Shown: positions 1 to 6,693, counted from the first letter of the stretch. The stretch is DNA of 13,296 nucleotides from DAOTVS01 sp034436375 (GCA_034436375.1 DAOTVS010000367.1:1-13296), one strand, 5' to 3'. Program-made: numbers and translations. Notes: generated by a model not told the origin, from the letters alone.

Positions 1-1089
1 CCAGCTGTAGACGCCCATCACGCGCCCACGCAGGTGATCCGGTGATTGTGTCTGCACCAGGGCATTGGCCAGGTTCATCATCAGCACCTGTGCCGCACCA
101 GCTCCCATCAGGGTCAGCAGTGAGAGCGGCAGCCAGCGAACACTGGAAAAGGCGAGCAGCATGCCTGGGAAGGCAAAAGAGCCGAGAGTCAGGACCCGTC
201 CCTTGAACTTGAAGCGCCCGAGTGAGGCGACGACCAGGGCACTGGCCAGGGCCCCCAAGCCGCGCGCCGATTGCAGCAGGCCATTGGTGGTCGCATCGCC
301 GTGCAAGATCGAGACGGCCCAGGCCGGAATCAGCGTGTTGGCGGAGATGGCAAAAAGGCTGCCCACCCCTGCCATGGCCGTCAACGTGCGAATGATCGGG
401 TGTCGCCCCACGTAGCCCATCCCTTCCCGCAGGTCCCCCAGCACCGTGCTGCGCCGGGCGGTGGTGGAAAAAGGCTTGAGCCGCATCCGCAGCAGAGCCG
501 CGATCACGGCGATGAAGCTGATGCCGTTGAGAGTGAAGCACCAGGCTGGGCCGAACGCCGCGTAGGCAAACCCCGCCGCCGCCGGGCCAATGGCCACCGC
601 CGTGTTGAACATGGTCGCGTTGAGCGCGATAGCGTTGGTCAAGTCCTCGCGTTCCACCATCTCCAGCACAAAGGCCTGGCGAGCCGGGGCGTCGAAAGCG
701 CTCGCTATCCCCAGCAGAAAAGCCAGGAGCACGATGTGCCAGACCTGCACCCAGTGCAGGAAGGTCAGCGCAGCCAGGACAAAGGCCAGCAGCATCATGA
801 CCGTCTGCGTGATCACCAACACCGTGCGTCGGGGCACGCGGTCGGCAACGACGCCGGCAAAGAGCATCAAGGCCCAGGTGGCAAAGCCGGAGGCGCCGGC
901 GACGAGGCCCAGGTAGAGGGGCGAGTCGGTCAGTTGGTAGACGAGAAAGCCCTGCGCCGTGCTCTGCATCCAGGTTCCGAAGAGCGACACCATCTGCCCA
1001 TAGAACCAGAGGCGATAGTTCGGGTATTTCAGGGCGGTAAAGGTTTGGCGCAAGCTGATCTTGCCGGCTGGGGAGCTCGCTGTCTTCAT
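1..1089 (-). CDS. MFS transporter, EntS/MFS_3-type exporter (3' end outside the window)
   Basis: Reading the minus strand from an ATG at 1089 gives 363 residues with no stop before the window edge, beginning MKTASSPAGK. The N-terminus has the hallmark YPNYRLWFYGQ and LFGTWMQSTAQGFLVYQLT stretches of the enterobactin-exporter-like (MFS_3) branch of the major facilitator superfamily. These are followed by the motif-A loop ADRVPRR between membrane helices 2 and 3, and several long hydrophobic segments follow. Family members of about 400-430 residues have 12 membrane helices and export small molecules by proton antiport, so roughly the last 50 residues are missing. The substrate cannot be told from sequence. 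An in-frame ATG at 1110 would add seven residues (MSHRQAT); neither start has a strong ribosome binding site. The gene is transcribed alone from a promoter near 1161. Family assignment is firm, substrate unknown. Confidence 0.9.
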   Translation of the reverse strand, partial: MKTASSPAGKISLRQTFTALKYPNYRLWFYGQMVSLFGTWMQSTAQGFLVYQLTDSPLYLGLVAGASGFATWALMLFAGVVADRVPRRTVLVITQTVMMLLAFVLAALTFLHWVQVWHIVLLAFLLGIASAFDAPARQAFVLEMVEREDLTNAIALNATMFNTAVAIGPAAAGFAYAAFGPAWCFTLNGISFIAVIAALLRMRLKPFSTTARRSTVLGDLREGMGYVGRHPIIRTLTAMAGVGSLFAISANTLIPAWAVSILHGDATTNGLLQSARGLGALASALVVASLGRFKFKGRVLTLGSFAFPGMLLAFSSVRWLPLSLLTLMGAGAAQVLMMNLANALVQTQSPDHLRGRVMGVYSW

Positions 1090-1160
1090 TGTAGCCTGTC
1101 TATGGCTCATTCCTTGTGTGGGCGAGGGGGGCCTGCAGATCAGGCCAGTTCCTGATCCCT

Positions 1161-1189
1161 ATTATAACAGAACTGGCCATTATCTGCAT
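1161..1189 (-). promoter_or_regulatory. Candidate promoter of the MFS gene
   Basis: On the minus strand a perfect -10 hexamer TATAAT lies at 1166-1161. About 16 bp upstream is a poor -35 (TGCAGA, three matches). Transcription would start near 1154, some 45-65 nt before the possible start codons. The -10 is convincing; the -35 is weak. Confidence 0.5.
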
Positions 1190-1236
1190 CTATCGCACCG
1201 GACGCAGTAGATGTATGCCTCACAATCATCCGTGAC

Positions 1237-1336
1237 CGGCTTTCGTGCTCCGCGCCACCCCGGTACGGACCTTTATAAAGGGGAGTGGGGGTCTGGATGG
1301 CGCTGCAGCGCCATCCAGACCCCCACTCCCCCTCCT
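1237..1336 (-). repeat. Dispersed palindromic repeat, copy 1, at the 3' end of the GNAT gene (possible terminator)
   Basis: Positions 1280-1331 form a perfect 52-bp palindrome with 26-bp arms, no loop and its centre between 1305 and 1306. It lies 15 bp after the stop codon of the minus-strand acetyltransferase gene. A flank at 1237-1279 on the far side (containing CCGGTACGG and CCTTTAT) matches the flank of copy 2 at 6799-6842 at about 34 of 44 positions by eye. A TCCTT tail on the gene side is also shared. In the minus-strand transcript it would fold into a very stable hairpin, but no run of U follows, so a classical intrinsic terminator is not shown. A REP- or MITE-like element is the alternative. 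Confidence 0.75.
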
Positions 1337-1346
1337 TCCGGGATCC

Positions 1347-2033
1347 CTACCGGGCCTGACTCACGGTGCGTCTGCTGCGACCGGCGCCCAGATGTGGCTG
1401 GCCGCTGCTCACGGGGAGCGGTTTGGTCATTCGCGTGAGGCCTGAGTAGCCAGTGGGGCCGACGAGGCGCGGGTTGTGCAGGGTACGCTCGACGGCATAG
1501 CCCGTGCGCTGGTAGAGGCGGCGGGCGGCCTCGTTCTCGATGAACACGTCGAGCGAGCAGCGCCGGCAGCCCTCCTGGCGGGCGATGCGCTCGGCCTGGC
1601 CAAGCAGGTGGGCGCCAATGCCCTGCCTGCGTGCGCCGGGCAATACCGCCAGATGCGCGATGTAATAGTCGCCGCGCGGCACCCGGGGAGAAATGCGCTG
1701 CAGCTGCCAGCCGCGGCGGGCCATGGTGGCAAGCTGGCGCAGGCTGACCCGACCCCACAGCGCCCGCGCTGTGGCCAGCATGGCCCCCGGCAGCTGCGCC
1801 CCGGTATAGCCCAGGAGCAGCCCCTGAGCCTGGCCATTCACCACGGCCAGGTAGCTCCAGGAATGGCTGAAGAGATTCCCGGGCCGCGCCCAGAGCGAGC
1901 GAAGCAGGGCCTCCACCCGCTCGGGCGGCAGGGCCAGCCCATAGGCGAACGCCGCCGGCCCCGAGAGGAATATCAGATGGGCGCCGAGTGCCGCCTCCTC
2001 CGGCCGCGCCGGGCGGGTCTTGATCTCGGGCAT
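1347..2033 (-). CDS. GNAT-family N-acetyltransferase
   Basis: This is a 228-residue protein that likely transfers an acetyl group from acetyl-CoA to an amine on a small molecule or protein; the acceptor is unknown. The acetyl-CoA-binding motif A is clear in the C-terminal half: HLAVLPGARRQGIGAHLL, with the pyrophosphate-binding RRQGIG loop. It is followed by the usual NEAARRLYQRTGY segment of GNAT enzymes. The N-terminal 100 residues are more divergent. The ATG at 2033 was chosen because AGGAG lies about 10 nt upstream; open frame continues further upstream but overlaps the preceding gene. It starts 17 bp after the universal-stress-protein gene, so the two are almost certainly co-transcribed. 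That pairing suggests, without proving, that the stress protein or its pathway is the acetylation target. The C-terminus after about residue 200 is basic and looks unstructured. Confidence 0.85.
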   Translation of the reverse strand: MPEIKTRPARPEEAALGAHLIFLSGPAAFAYGLALPPERVEALLRSLWARPGNLFSHSWSYLAVVNGQAQGLLLGYTGAQLPGAMLATARALWGRVSLRQLATMARRGWQLQRISPRVPRGDYYIAHLAVLPGARRQGIGAHLLGQAERIARQEGCRRCSLDVFIENEAARRLYQRTGYAVERTLHNPRLVGPTGYSGLTRMTKPLPVSSGQPHLGAGRSRRTVSQAR

Positions 2034-2050
2034 TTTTACTACTCTCCTGA

Positions 2051-3067
2051 CTAGATCGCGGCTGCCGGGTCGTAGCGCCGCACCAACAGCACCGAACAGG
2101 GCGCCTGCTCGGCGATGCGGTCGGGGATGGCGCCAAAGAGCCACGAGCGCACCCACCACTCGTTAGAGGCGCCGATGATCAGTAGATCATAGTGCTCGCG
2201 CTCGGCCTCGGCGAGAATGGCCGACACTACCCCCGGCTCGCGCGCCAGGCGCAATTCAGTATCGTAGCGCAAGCTGGGCGCCTCCTCGGTCAGCAAGTTG
2301 ACCAGGGCGGCGCGCTCGCCCTCCCAATCGACCTCGCCCGTCATGGGCAAGACGCGCAGCACCGTCACCTGAGCGTGCGTCCGCCGAGCCATGCCTTCCG
2401 CCAGGCGCAGGCCCAGGCGCACATGGGGCCCCCAGCCTACAGGTATCAGGATCTTGCGGATCGGCCCCAGATTGCGCTCCCGCAGCACAGCCACGTGGGT
2501 GTGGGCGCGGCTAAAAATGTCCTGGTTGACGCTGCGATGCATTTTGCGCAGGCCCATGGCGCCCTGCCAGCCCAAAAGGATGAGCTGCAGATTGCTCAGC
2601 CCGCGGGCGAACTCCAGGATGCCGCCCGGCACATCGCGGGCCACAACCAGCTCAGCCCGCAGTGGCACGCCTTGCTCCTCAGCCCAGTGAGTAGCCTCGG
2701 CCAGGGCATCGCTGAACTGCTCATGGATGCTGACCTGGTAGCGGCGCACCTGCTCGAGGGTGCTCCCTTTGCCCGGCGTGATCACCTTGAGTGTGACCAG
2801 CTCGGCGTCACTCAGGATGCTCGCCAGATGGACCAGGGGGCGTGCGGTAGCCGGGTTCGCGACCGGGATGAGGATCTGCCCCGTAGGCCGCGCAGCACGT
2901 TCCCGCTCGCTGCCCGGCAGGGCCTCGCCTATTGCCCTGCCCGCCGGTTGCCGGCTGGCGAGGATCTGGCGGCGCAAGAACCAGGCAGCCGCGCCTACGC
3001 CGGCCACCAGCGCCATGCCCAGGCCGACTTGCAGCAGGGAGCGCTTGTCAATGACCGTTTGTCTCAC
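2051..3067 (-). CDS. Membrane-anchored tandem universal stress protein (two USP domains)
   Basis: A 338-residue protein. After a short N-terminus, residues 11-31 are a hydrophobic segment (LLQVGLGMALVAGVGAAAWF) followed by RR, consistent with a single membrane anchor and a cytoplasmic remainder. Two UspA-like alpha/beta domains follow: about 63-195, starting GQILIPVANP, and about 203-333, starting RKILIPVGWG and ending CSVLLVR. The second keeps GASNEWWVRSWLFG near the nucleotide loop but lacks the full GxxGx9G(S/T) ATP motif, so ATP binding is doubtful. LILLGW and ILIPVGWGPH resemble the cytosolic tandem-USP tails of APC-family transporters, but no permease is present here. I chose the GTG start because AGAGGA (3082-3077) lies 9 nt upstream and a strong promoter lies at 3193-3166. 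The frame stays open to an ATG at 3376, but that stretch has no protein character and spans the promoter. It is first gene of an operon with the GNAT gene. Confidence 0.85.
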   Translation of the reverse strand: MRQTVIDKRSLLQVGLGMALVAGVGAAAWFLRRQILASRQPAGRAIGEALPGSERERAARPTGQILIPVANPATARPLVHLASILSDAELVTLKVITPGKGSTLEQVRRYQVSIHEQFSDALAEATHWAEEQGVPLRAELVVARDVPGGILEFARGLSNLQLILLGWQGAMGLRKMHRSVNQDIFSRAHTHVAVLRERNLGPIRKILIPVGWGPHVRLGLRLAEGMARRTHAQVTVLRVLPMTGEVDWEGERAALVNLLTEEAPSLRYDTELRLAREPGVVSAILAEAEREHYDLLIIGASNEWWVRSWLFGAIPDRIAEQAPCSVLLVRRYDPAAAI

Positions 3068-3076
3068 GGTTGATAG

Positions 3077-3082
3077 TCCTCT
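3077..3082 (-). promoter_or_regulatory. Ribosome binding site that fixes the GTG start of the USP gene
   Basis: AGAGGA on the minus strand, 9 nt before the GTG at 3067. It decides between this start and the far-upstream ATG at 3376. Confidence 0.6.
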
Positions 3083-3165
3083 AGAGTGCGGGGTAACCGC
3101 GTCTGTGGCAGGATAAGAGGCCAGAAAAACGGCCGGTTGCCGCTGTTGCTGTTTGTGGCGAAGGT

Positions 3166-3193
3166 ATTTTACCTCCACCGGGTAAGCTGTCAA
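3166..3193 (-). promoter_or_regulatory. Strong sigma-70-type promoter of the USP-GNAT operon
   Basis: On the minus strand: perfect -35 TTGACA at 3193-3188, a 16-bp spacer, and -10 TAAAAT at 3171-3166 (five of six matches). The start point would be near 3159, giving a leader of about 90 nt before the GTG. Its position inside the longer open frame argues that the longer start is not used. Confidence 0.7.
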
Positions 3194-3450
3194 CCAGCCC
3201 TGTACGGTTTCAGCACTTGGCCAGGCCTGCCACACCGATTTCCAGGGCGAGCAATCCACGCCAATCCTTTGGCAAAAAGCTTGACCGGACCTTGCCAGGG
3301 TAAACGCCGGGCGATCTGCTTCGCCACTAACCAGCAGCCTCCTTTTTGGGGTGTGAGCGGTTGCGTAGCCCTTCACCCGGCGTCAGCCAGGCAACAGGTT
3401 TTTGCCGGTTGGCATCCCATTAGAGGGATCGATGTGTCAGGTCAGTGGCC
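3194..3450. other. Intergenic stretch without a recognised gene
   Basis: About 257 bp between the USP promoter and the stop codon of the next minus-strand gene; the full gene-free interval is 3068-3450. The minus frame is open through it, but its translation is not protein-like. I looked for a riboswitch or terminator and found only short inverted matches, such as GGCAA/TTGCC around 3390-3410. No function is assigned. Confidence 0.6.
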
Positions 3451-4299
3451 TCAAGCCTTTTCGGGCCCGGCGGTGGCATAGATGTGCTGCGGCCGGCCGA
3501 TCCCTTCCTCGTCACCGAGGTACATGCGCTGCCGTTGCGAGTAGATTGCAAAGCCATAGCGGTTCAGGAGCTGTTGAGCATCCTGGTTGATGGCGGGCAT
3601 AGTCAGGTGTACCGGCTCCTGCCCAATGACCGCCAGAGCGGCCGTCAACAGGGCCTCAGCTGAGCGCACACACACCCAGGGCCCGATGAGCCAGTGGCCC
3701 GACCTCTGTCGCGCCAGGATATACCCCCCGATGCCATCCTGATCCTGCGCGATGTAGGCTACCGGCGAGAGCGCCAGCAGCGCCCGCAACACGCGCCGCC
3801 GCCGGCCGCCAAAGGGGGCCCAATCGAACATGGTCACCTGATGCAGGTCTGAGAGGGCGAATGGTATCAACGCATCACTCTGCTGCGCAGGCCCGGGCAG
3901 GGCGGGGCGGCGCCAGTGGAGCATCGTGAATGCTTGCCAGAAACCAGCGCTCTCATAAAAGGGGACGCTCGCAGGGGTGGCATCGGCGCCGATTGTGCGC
4001 GCTCCGCTATCCAGGAGATAGCCGATGCCTGCTTCCAGGAGGGCACGGCCATGGCCCCGATTGCGGTAGGGGCCCTCTACGAGCAAAGGACCGATCCAAC
4101 CCAGCTTGCCGCAGGCAATGGTGATCATTACGCCTACTGGCCGCCCGGCATCCTCAGCTATGAAACAGCCTTGAGGCTCAAAGGCGATCAGGTTACGATA
4201 GTCAGCGGCAGAAAGCTGCCATCCTTCCTGTTCTGTCAGGTGTGCGGCGAAGGCAATATCGTCCGGTCTGAAAGTTCTGACCAAGCGTATGCGCAGCAT
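3451..4299 (-). CDS. Double-domain GNAT-family acetyltransferase
   Basis: A 282-residue protein, long enough for two GNAT folds. The N-terminal domain (about 1-130) has a clear acetyl-CoA motif, GPLLVEGPYRNRGHGRALLE, followed by ATPASVPFYESAGF. The C-terminal part (about 150-275) resembles the degenerate second GNAT domain (Acetyltransf_18 type), with IGGYILARQRSGHWLIGPWV and the closing LLNRYGFAIYSQRQRMYLG. In such proteins the first domain is catalytic and the second helps bind substrate; the substrate here is unknown. The ATG at 4299 is preceded by AAGGAG with 8-nt spacing and by a consensus promoter, so twelve further codons upstream (to 4335) are unlikely to be translated. It is a single-gene unit diverging from the LacI-family gene. 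Confidence 0.87.
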   Translation of the reverse strand: MLRIRLVRTFRPDDIAFAAHLTEQEGWQLSAADYRNLIAFEPQGCFIAEDAGRPVGVMITIACGKLGWIGPLLVEGPYRNRGHGRALLEAGIGYLLDSGARTIGADATPASVPFYESAGFWQAFTMLHWRRPALPGPAQQSDALIPFALSDLHQVTMFDWAPFGGRRRRVLRALLALSPVAYIAQDQDGIGGYILARQRSGHWLIGPWVCVRSAEALLTAALAVIGQEPVHLTMPAINQDAQQLLNRYGFAIYSQRQRMYLGDEEGIGRPQHIYATAGPEKA

Positions 4300-4343
4300 G
4301 CTTTGGACTCCTTCCAGGCGCGAATGCAGCCTCACCCATATTC

Positions 4344-4373
4344 ATTATAGCGCTTGCCGTTTGGGGGTGTCAA
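4344..4373 (-). promoter_or_regulatory. Consensus sigma-70 promoter of the double-GNAT gene
   Basis: Minus strand: TTGACA at 4373-4368, 18-bp spacer, TATAAT at 4349-4344. Both hexamers are perfect. Transcription would start near 4337, about 38 nt before the ATG. The -35 lies inside an inverted repeat at 4364-4379. Confidence 0.85.
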
Positions 4374-4379
4374 CACCCC
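4364..4379. promoter_or_regulatory. Inverted repeat over the GNAT -35 box (candidate operator)
   Basis: Seven-bp arms GGGGTGT and ACACCCC around CA. It has the same 7-2-7 layout as the repeat at 4389-4404, with centres 25 bp apart. A regulator bound here would cover the -35 of the double-GNAT gene. The binding protein is unknown; the neighbouring LacI-family product is the obvious candidate. Confidence 0.45.
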
Positions 4380-4388
4380 TTCCCCCCT

Positions 4389-4404
4389 TTGACATGAATG
4401 TCAA
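4389..4404. promoter_or_regulatory. Inverted repeat over the lacI-type gene -35 box (candidate operator)
   Basis: Seven-bp arms TTGACAT and ATGTCAA around GA. The left arm contains the -35 hexamer of the LacI-family gene, so binding here would block its transcription. Confidence 0.5.
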
Positions 4405-4417
4405 GGCATGGTACTGT
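4389..4417 (+). promoter_or_regulatory. Promoter of the LacI-family gene
   Basis: Perfect -35 TTGACA at 4389-4394, 17-bp spacer, weak -10 TACTGT at 4412-4417. It lies back to back with the GNAT promoter, the two -35 boxes being 15 bp apart. The short leader runs directly into the ribosome binding site AAGGGGG at 4433-4439. Confidence 0.6.
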
Positions 4418-4432
4418 GTTAACGATACCATG
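4407..4432. promoter_or_regulatory. Inverted repeat over the -10/start region of the LacI-family gene (candidate operator)
   Basis: Arms CATGGTA (4407-4413) and TACCATG (4426-4432) enclose GTTAAC at 4418-4423. Near-symmetric sites of this size overlapping the -10 and transcription start are typical of autoregulated LacI-family repressors. The centre is not perfectly symmetric, so the exact site is uncertain. Confidence 0.5.
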
Positions 4433-4445
4433 AAGGGGGCTGGCT

Positions 4446-5447
4446 ATGGCAACGATCCGTGAGGTGGCGGCGCGGGCTGGGGTAGCGCCGATTACCGTGT
4501 CGCGGGTGATCAATGGCTCGGGCTATACGAGCGAAGAGACGCGCAAGCGCGTAGAAGAGGCCATCCGAGAGCTGGAATATGTGCCCAACGTGCTGGCGCG
4601 CGGCCTGCGCTCTCGACGCACGCACACCCTGGGGCTGCTGGTGACCGATGTCACCAATCCCTTCTGGACGACGGTGGCGCGGGGGGCCGAAGATGAGGCG
4701 ATGCGGGCAGGCTATGCTCTCTTCCTCTGCAATACCGATGAGGATGTGGCCAAGCAACAGCGCTATATCCACGCCCTGCTCTCACGCCGTGTGGAGGGGT
4801 TGATCATTGCGCCTGCCTCCAGCGAGGCGGGGCCGCTGCGGCCGGTGGCGCGGGCCGGCGTGCCCTTTGTGCTGGTGGACCGGCGGGTGCCGGATGTGGC
4901 AGCCGACCTGGTGCTGGGCGATAGCGTGGCCGGCGCGCGCCTGCTGGCCGAGCACCTGCTGAGCCAGGGGCACCGCCGGATCGGCCATCTGGGGGGGCCG
5001 GTGGGGCTCTCCACGGCCGACGAGCGCGAGCAGGGCTACCGGCAGGCGCTCTCTGCAGCCGGCGTGGAGATCGAGCCGCAATGGGTACAGCGGGGCGAGT
5101 ACAAGCAGGAGGCCGGGTATCGCCTCATGCAGGCCTGCCTGGCCCAGCCGCCCTGGCCCACGGCGGTGTTGGCCGCCAACAACGCTCTGGCCGTGGGCGC
5201 GCTGGCGGCCCTGCGAGAGCGTGGGCTCAACGTGCCGCGCGACATGGGCCTCGTCTGTTTCGACGATGTGCCCCAAGCCTCGCAGATTGATCCGTTCCTC
5301 ACCGTCGCCGCCCAACCCGCCTATGAGTTCGGCGCCGTGGCCGTGCGCCTGCTCTTTGAGCGCCTGAGCGACCCCAAGCGCCCGCCGCAGACGGTCGTCC
5401 TGCCCCCAGAGCTGATTGTGCGGCGGTCAGCGGGGCCATTGAACTGA
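4446..5447 (+). CDS. LacI/GalR-family transcriptional regulator
   Basis: A 333-residue protein of the usual family length. The N-terminal LacI helix-turn-helix is intact (TIREVAARAGVAPITVSRVI, then the hinge helix region VPNVLARGLRSRRTHTLGLL). After it comes a periplasmic-binding-protein-like effector domain with the standard VTDVTNPFWTTVARGAED opening, VEGLIIAP, GHRRIGHLGGP and GLVCFDDVP landmarks. The effector is probably a sugar or sugar derivative by family analogy. ATG at 4446 follows AAGGGGG with 6-nt spacing. No sugar transport or catabolic gene adjoins it: the divergent gene is an acetyltransferase and the convergent gene is ychF. Its likely local targets are therefore itself and the divergent GNAT gene, through the inverted repeats at 4364-4432. 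The stop codon is the outermost part of the 96-bp palindrome. Confidence 0.95.
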   Translation: MATIREVAARAGVAPITVSRVINGSGYTSEETRKRVEEAIRELEYVPNVLARGLRSRRTHTLGLLVTDVTNPFWTTVARGAEDEAMRAGYALFLCNTDEDVAKQQRYIHALLSRRVEGLIIAPASSEAGPLRPVARAGVPFVLVDRRVPDVAADLVLGDSVAGARLLAEHLLSQGHRRIGHLGGPVGLSTADEREQGYRQALSAAGVEIEPQWVQRGEYKQEAGYRLMQACLAQPPWPTAVLAANNALAVGALAALRERGLNVPRDMGLVCFDDVPQASQIDPFLTVAAQPAYEFGAVAVRLLFERLSDPKRPPQTVVLPPELIVRRSAGPLN

Positions 5448-5540
5448 AGTAGGGGGGATAGGTAGGAGGAGATGTCCTGCATGGCCGCCCCCGGGGGCGG
5501 CCATGCAGGACATCTCCTCCTACCTATCCCCCCTACTTCA
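5445..5540. terminator. Perfect 96-bp palindrome between convergent genes (likely bidirectional terminator)
   Basis: The two 48-bp arms are exactly complementary with no loop; the centre is CCCCC/GGGGG between 5492 and 5493. I checked every pair. The palindrome begins on the TGA of the LacI-family gene (5445-5447) and ends 4 bp before the stop codon of minus-strand ychF. It could therefore end transcription from both sides. There is no T-tract in either direction, unlike classical intrinsic terminators, and the arms are far longer than needed. Its arms are not related to those of the palindromes at 1280-1331 and 6843-6900. Confidence 0.7.
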
Positions 5541-5544
5541 TATG

Positions 5545-6621
5545 CTACACGTTGAAGCGGATGTTGAGGATATCCCCATCCTTGACGATGTAGTCCTTGC
5601 CCTGCAGGCGCAGGGCGCCCTTTTCTTTGGCGGCAACCAGAGAGCCGGCAGCGATCAGGTCTTCATAGGCGACCACTTCGGCGCGGATAAAGCCGCGCGC
5701 CAGGTCCGAATGGATAGCGCCTGCAGCCTCCACAGCGGTCGCGCCCTGCTTCACTGTCCAGGCGCGGACCTCATCCTCGCCCACAGTGAAGAAGGACTGC
5801 AGCCCCAGCAAGCCGTAGGAGAGCCGGATCAGGCGGTTCAGGGTGGGCTCTTCGATGCCGTATTCCTGCAGGAATTCGGCCGCCGCCTCTTCGTCCATCT
5901 GAGCGATCTCCATCTCCAGGCGGCCGCGCAGCCCGATCACGGCCGTCTTGCGATGCTCGTAGGTGAGCTGGGGCATCTCGCCATCGTCGCCAATGTTAAA
6001 GACGACGAGCACCGGCTTGAGTGTGAGAAAGTTAAAGCCGCGCAGGCTCTTTTCTTCCTCGGCGTCCATCTCCACATCGCGCAGGGGGACGCCGGCCTCC
6101 AACGCCTCTTGCAGGCGGAGCAGGAGCTTGTGCTCCTTAACTGCCGCCTCGCGCTTGGCCGGGTCACGGCCTTGCAGGTCCTTTTGCATCCGCTCCAGCC
6201 GCGCCTCGACGACGATCAAGTCCGAGAGCAGCAACTCTGTGTCCAGCGCCTCCAGGTCGCGCAGCGGGTCTACCGAACCCTCCATGTGGGGCACGGTGTC
6301 ATCGGCAAAGGCCCGGACGACATGCAGCAGGGCATCGTTCTGGCCGATGGCATTCAGGAGCTGGCTGGGGATAAGCCCTGCCTGCCCCTCGCTGGGCGCC
6401 AGGCCGGCGATGTCGTTATATTGCACCTGGGCGTAGATCGTCTTGCGCGGGCGGAACATGTCGCTCAGGATCTTGACCCGCGGGTCGGGCACGGCCACGG
6501 TCGCCGAGTGCATCTCAGCGGTGCTTGCCGGCACGGGGGTGGTTTCGGCGTTGCCGCGCGTCAGGGCATTAAACACTGTTGTCTTGCTGCTGTTTGGAAG
6601 TCCGATGATTCCTATTTGCAT
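5545..6621 (-). CDS. ychF: YchF/OLA1-family redox-regulated ATPase with TGS domain
   Basis: A 358-residue protein, close to the family norm of about 360. The order is Obg-type G domain with G1 at residues 7-15 (GLPNSSKTT), a DIAGL G3 motif, a coiled-coil insertion rich in charged residues, PVLVVFNIGDD near the altered G4 motif that favours ATP over GTP, and a C-terminal TGS domain ending KDYIVKDGDILNIRFNV. YchF proteins associate with ribosomes and hydrolyse ATP; they act in stress response and translation. The ATG at 6621 was chosen over a TTG four codons upstream, with GAGG six nt before it. Odd: the P-loop glycine before Lys13 is Ser (NSSKTT instead of NxGKS/T). The gene stands alone, with its own promoter and convergent to the LacI-family gene. 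Confidence 0.95.
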   Translation of the reverse strand: MQIGIIGLPNSSKTTVFNALTRGNAETTPVPASTAEMHSATVAVPDPRVKILSDMFRPRKTIYAQVQYNDIAGLAPSEGQAGLIPSQLLNAIGQNDALLHVVRAFADDTVPHMEGSVDPLRDLEALDTELLLSDLIVVEARLERMQKDLQGRDPAKREAAVKEHKLLLRLQEALEAGVPLRDVEMDAEEEKSLRGFNFLTLKPVLVVFNIGDDGEMPQLTYEHRKTAVIGLRGRLEMEIAQMDEEAAAEFLQEYGIEEPTLNRLIRLSYGLLGLQSFFTVGEDEVRAWTVKQGATAVEAAGAIHSDLARGFIRAEVVAYEDLIAAGSLVAAKEKGALRLQGKDYIVKDGDILNIRFNV

Positions 6622-6693
6622 GAAAAACCTCAAAGCGATCAGCTATCAACTTGCGCCGCCCCTGAGGGCGCCGACAGCCGAAAGCATGGCAAA

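Noticed and set aside
271..1155. A 294-codon plus-strand frame at the left end
   Set aside because: It lies opposite the MFS transporter, whose motifs read cleanly on the minus strand.
3068..3376. An N-terminal extension of 103 residues on the universal stress protein
   Set aside because: The stretch has no protein character, contains the TTGACA/TAAAAT promoter, and a GTG with a good ribosome binding site lies just before the membrane helix.
3194..3450. A possible riboswitch upstream of the stress-protein gene (c-di-AMP type considered)
   Set aside because: A GCCGGGTGAAGGGC stretch loosely recalls part of the c-di-AMP riboswitch, but the other conserved blocks are absent and it lies upstream of the promoter, so it would not be in the transcript.
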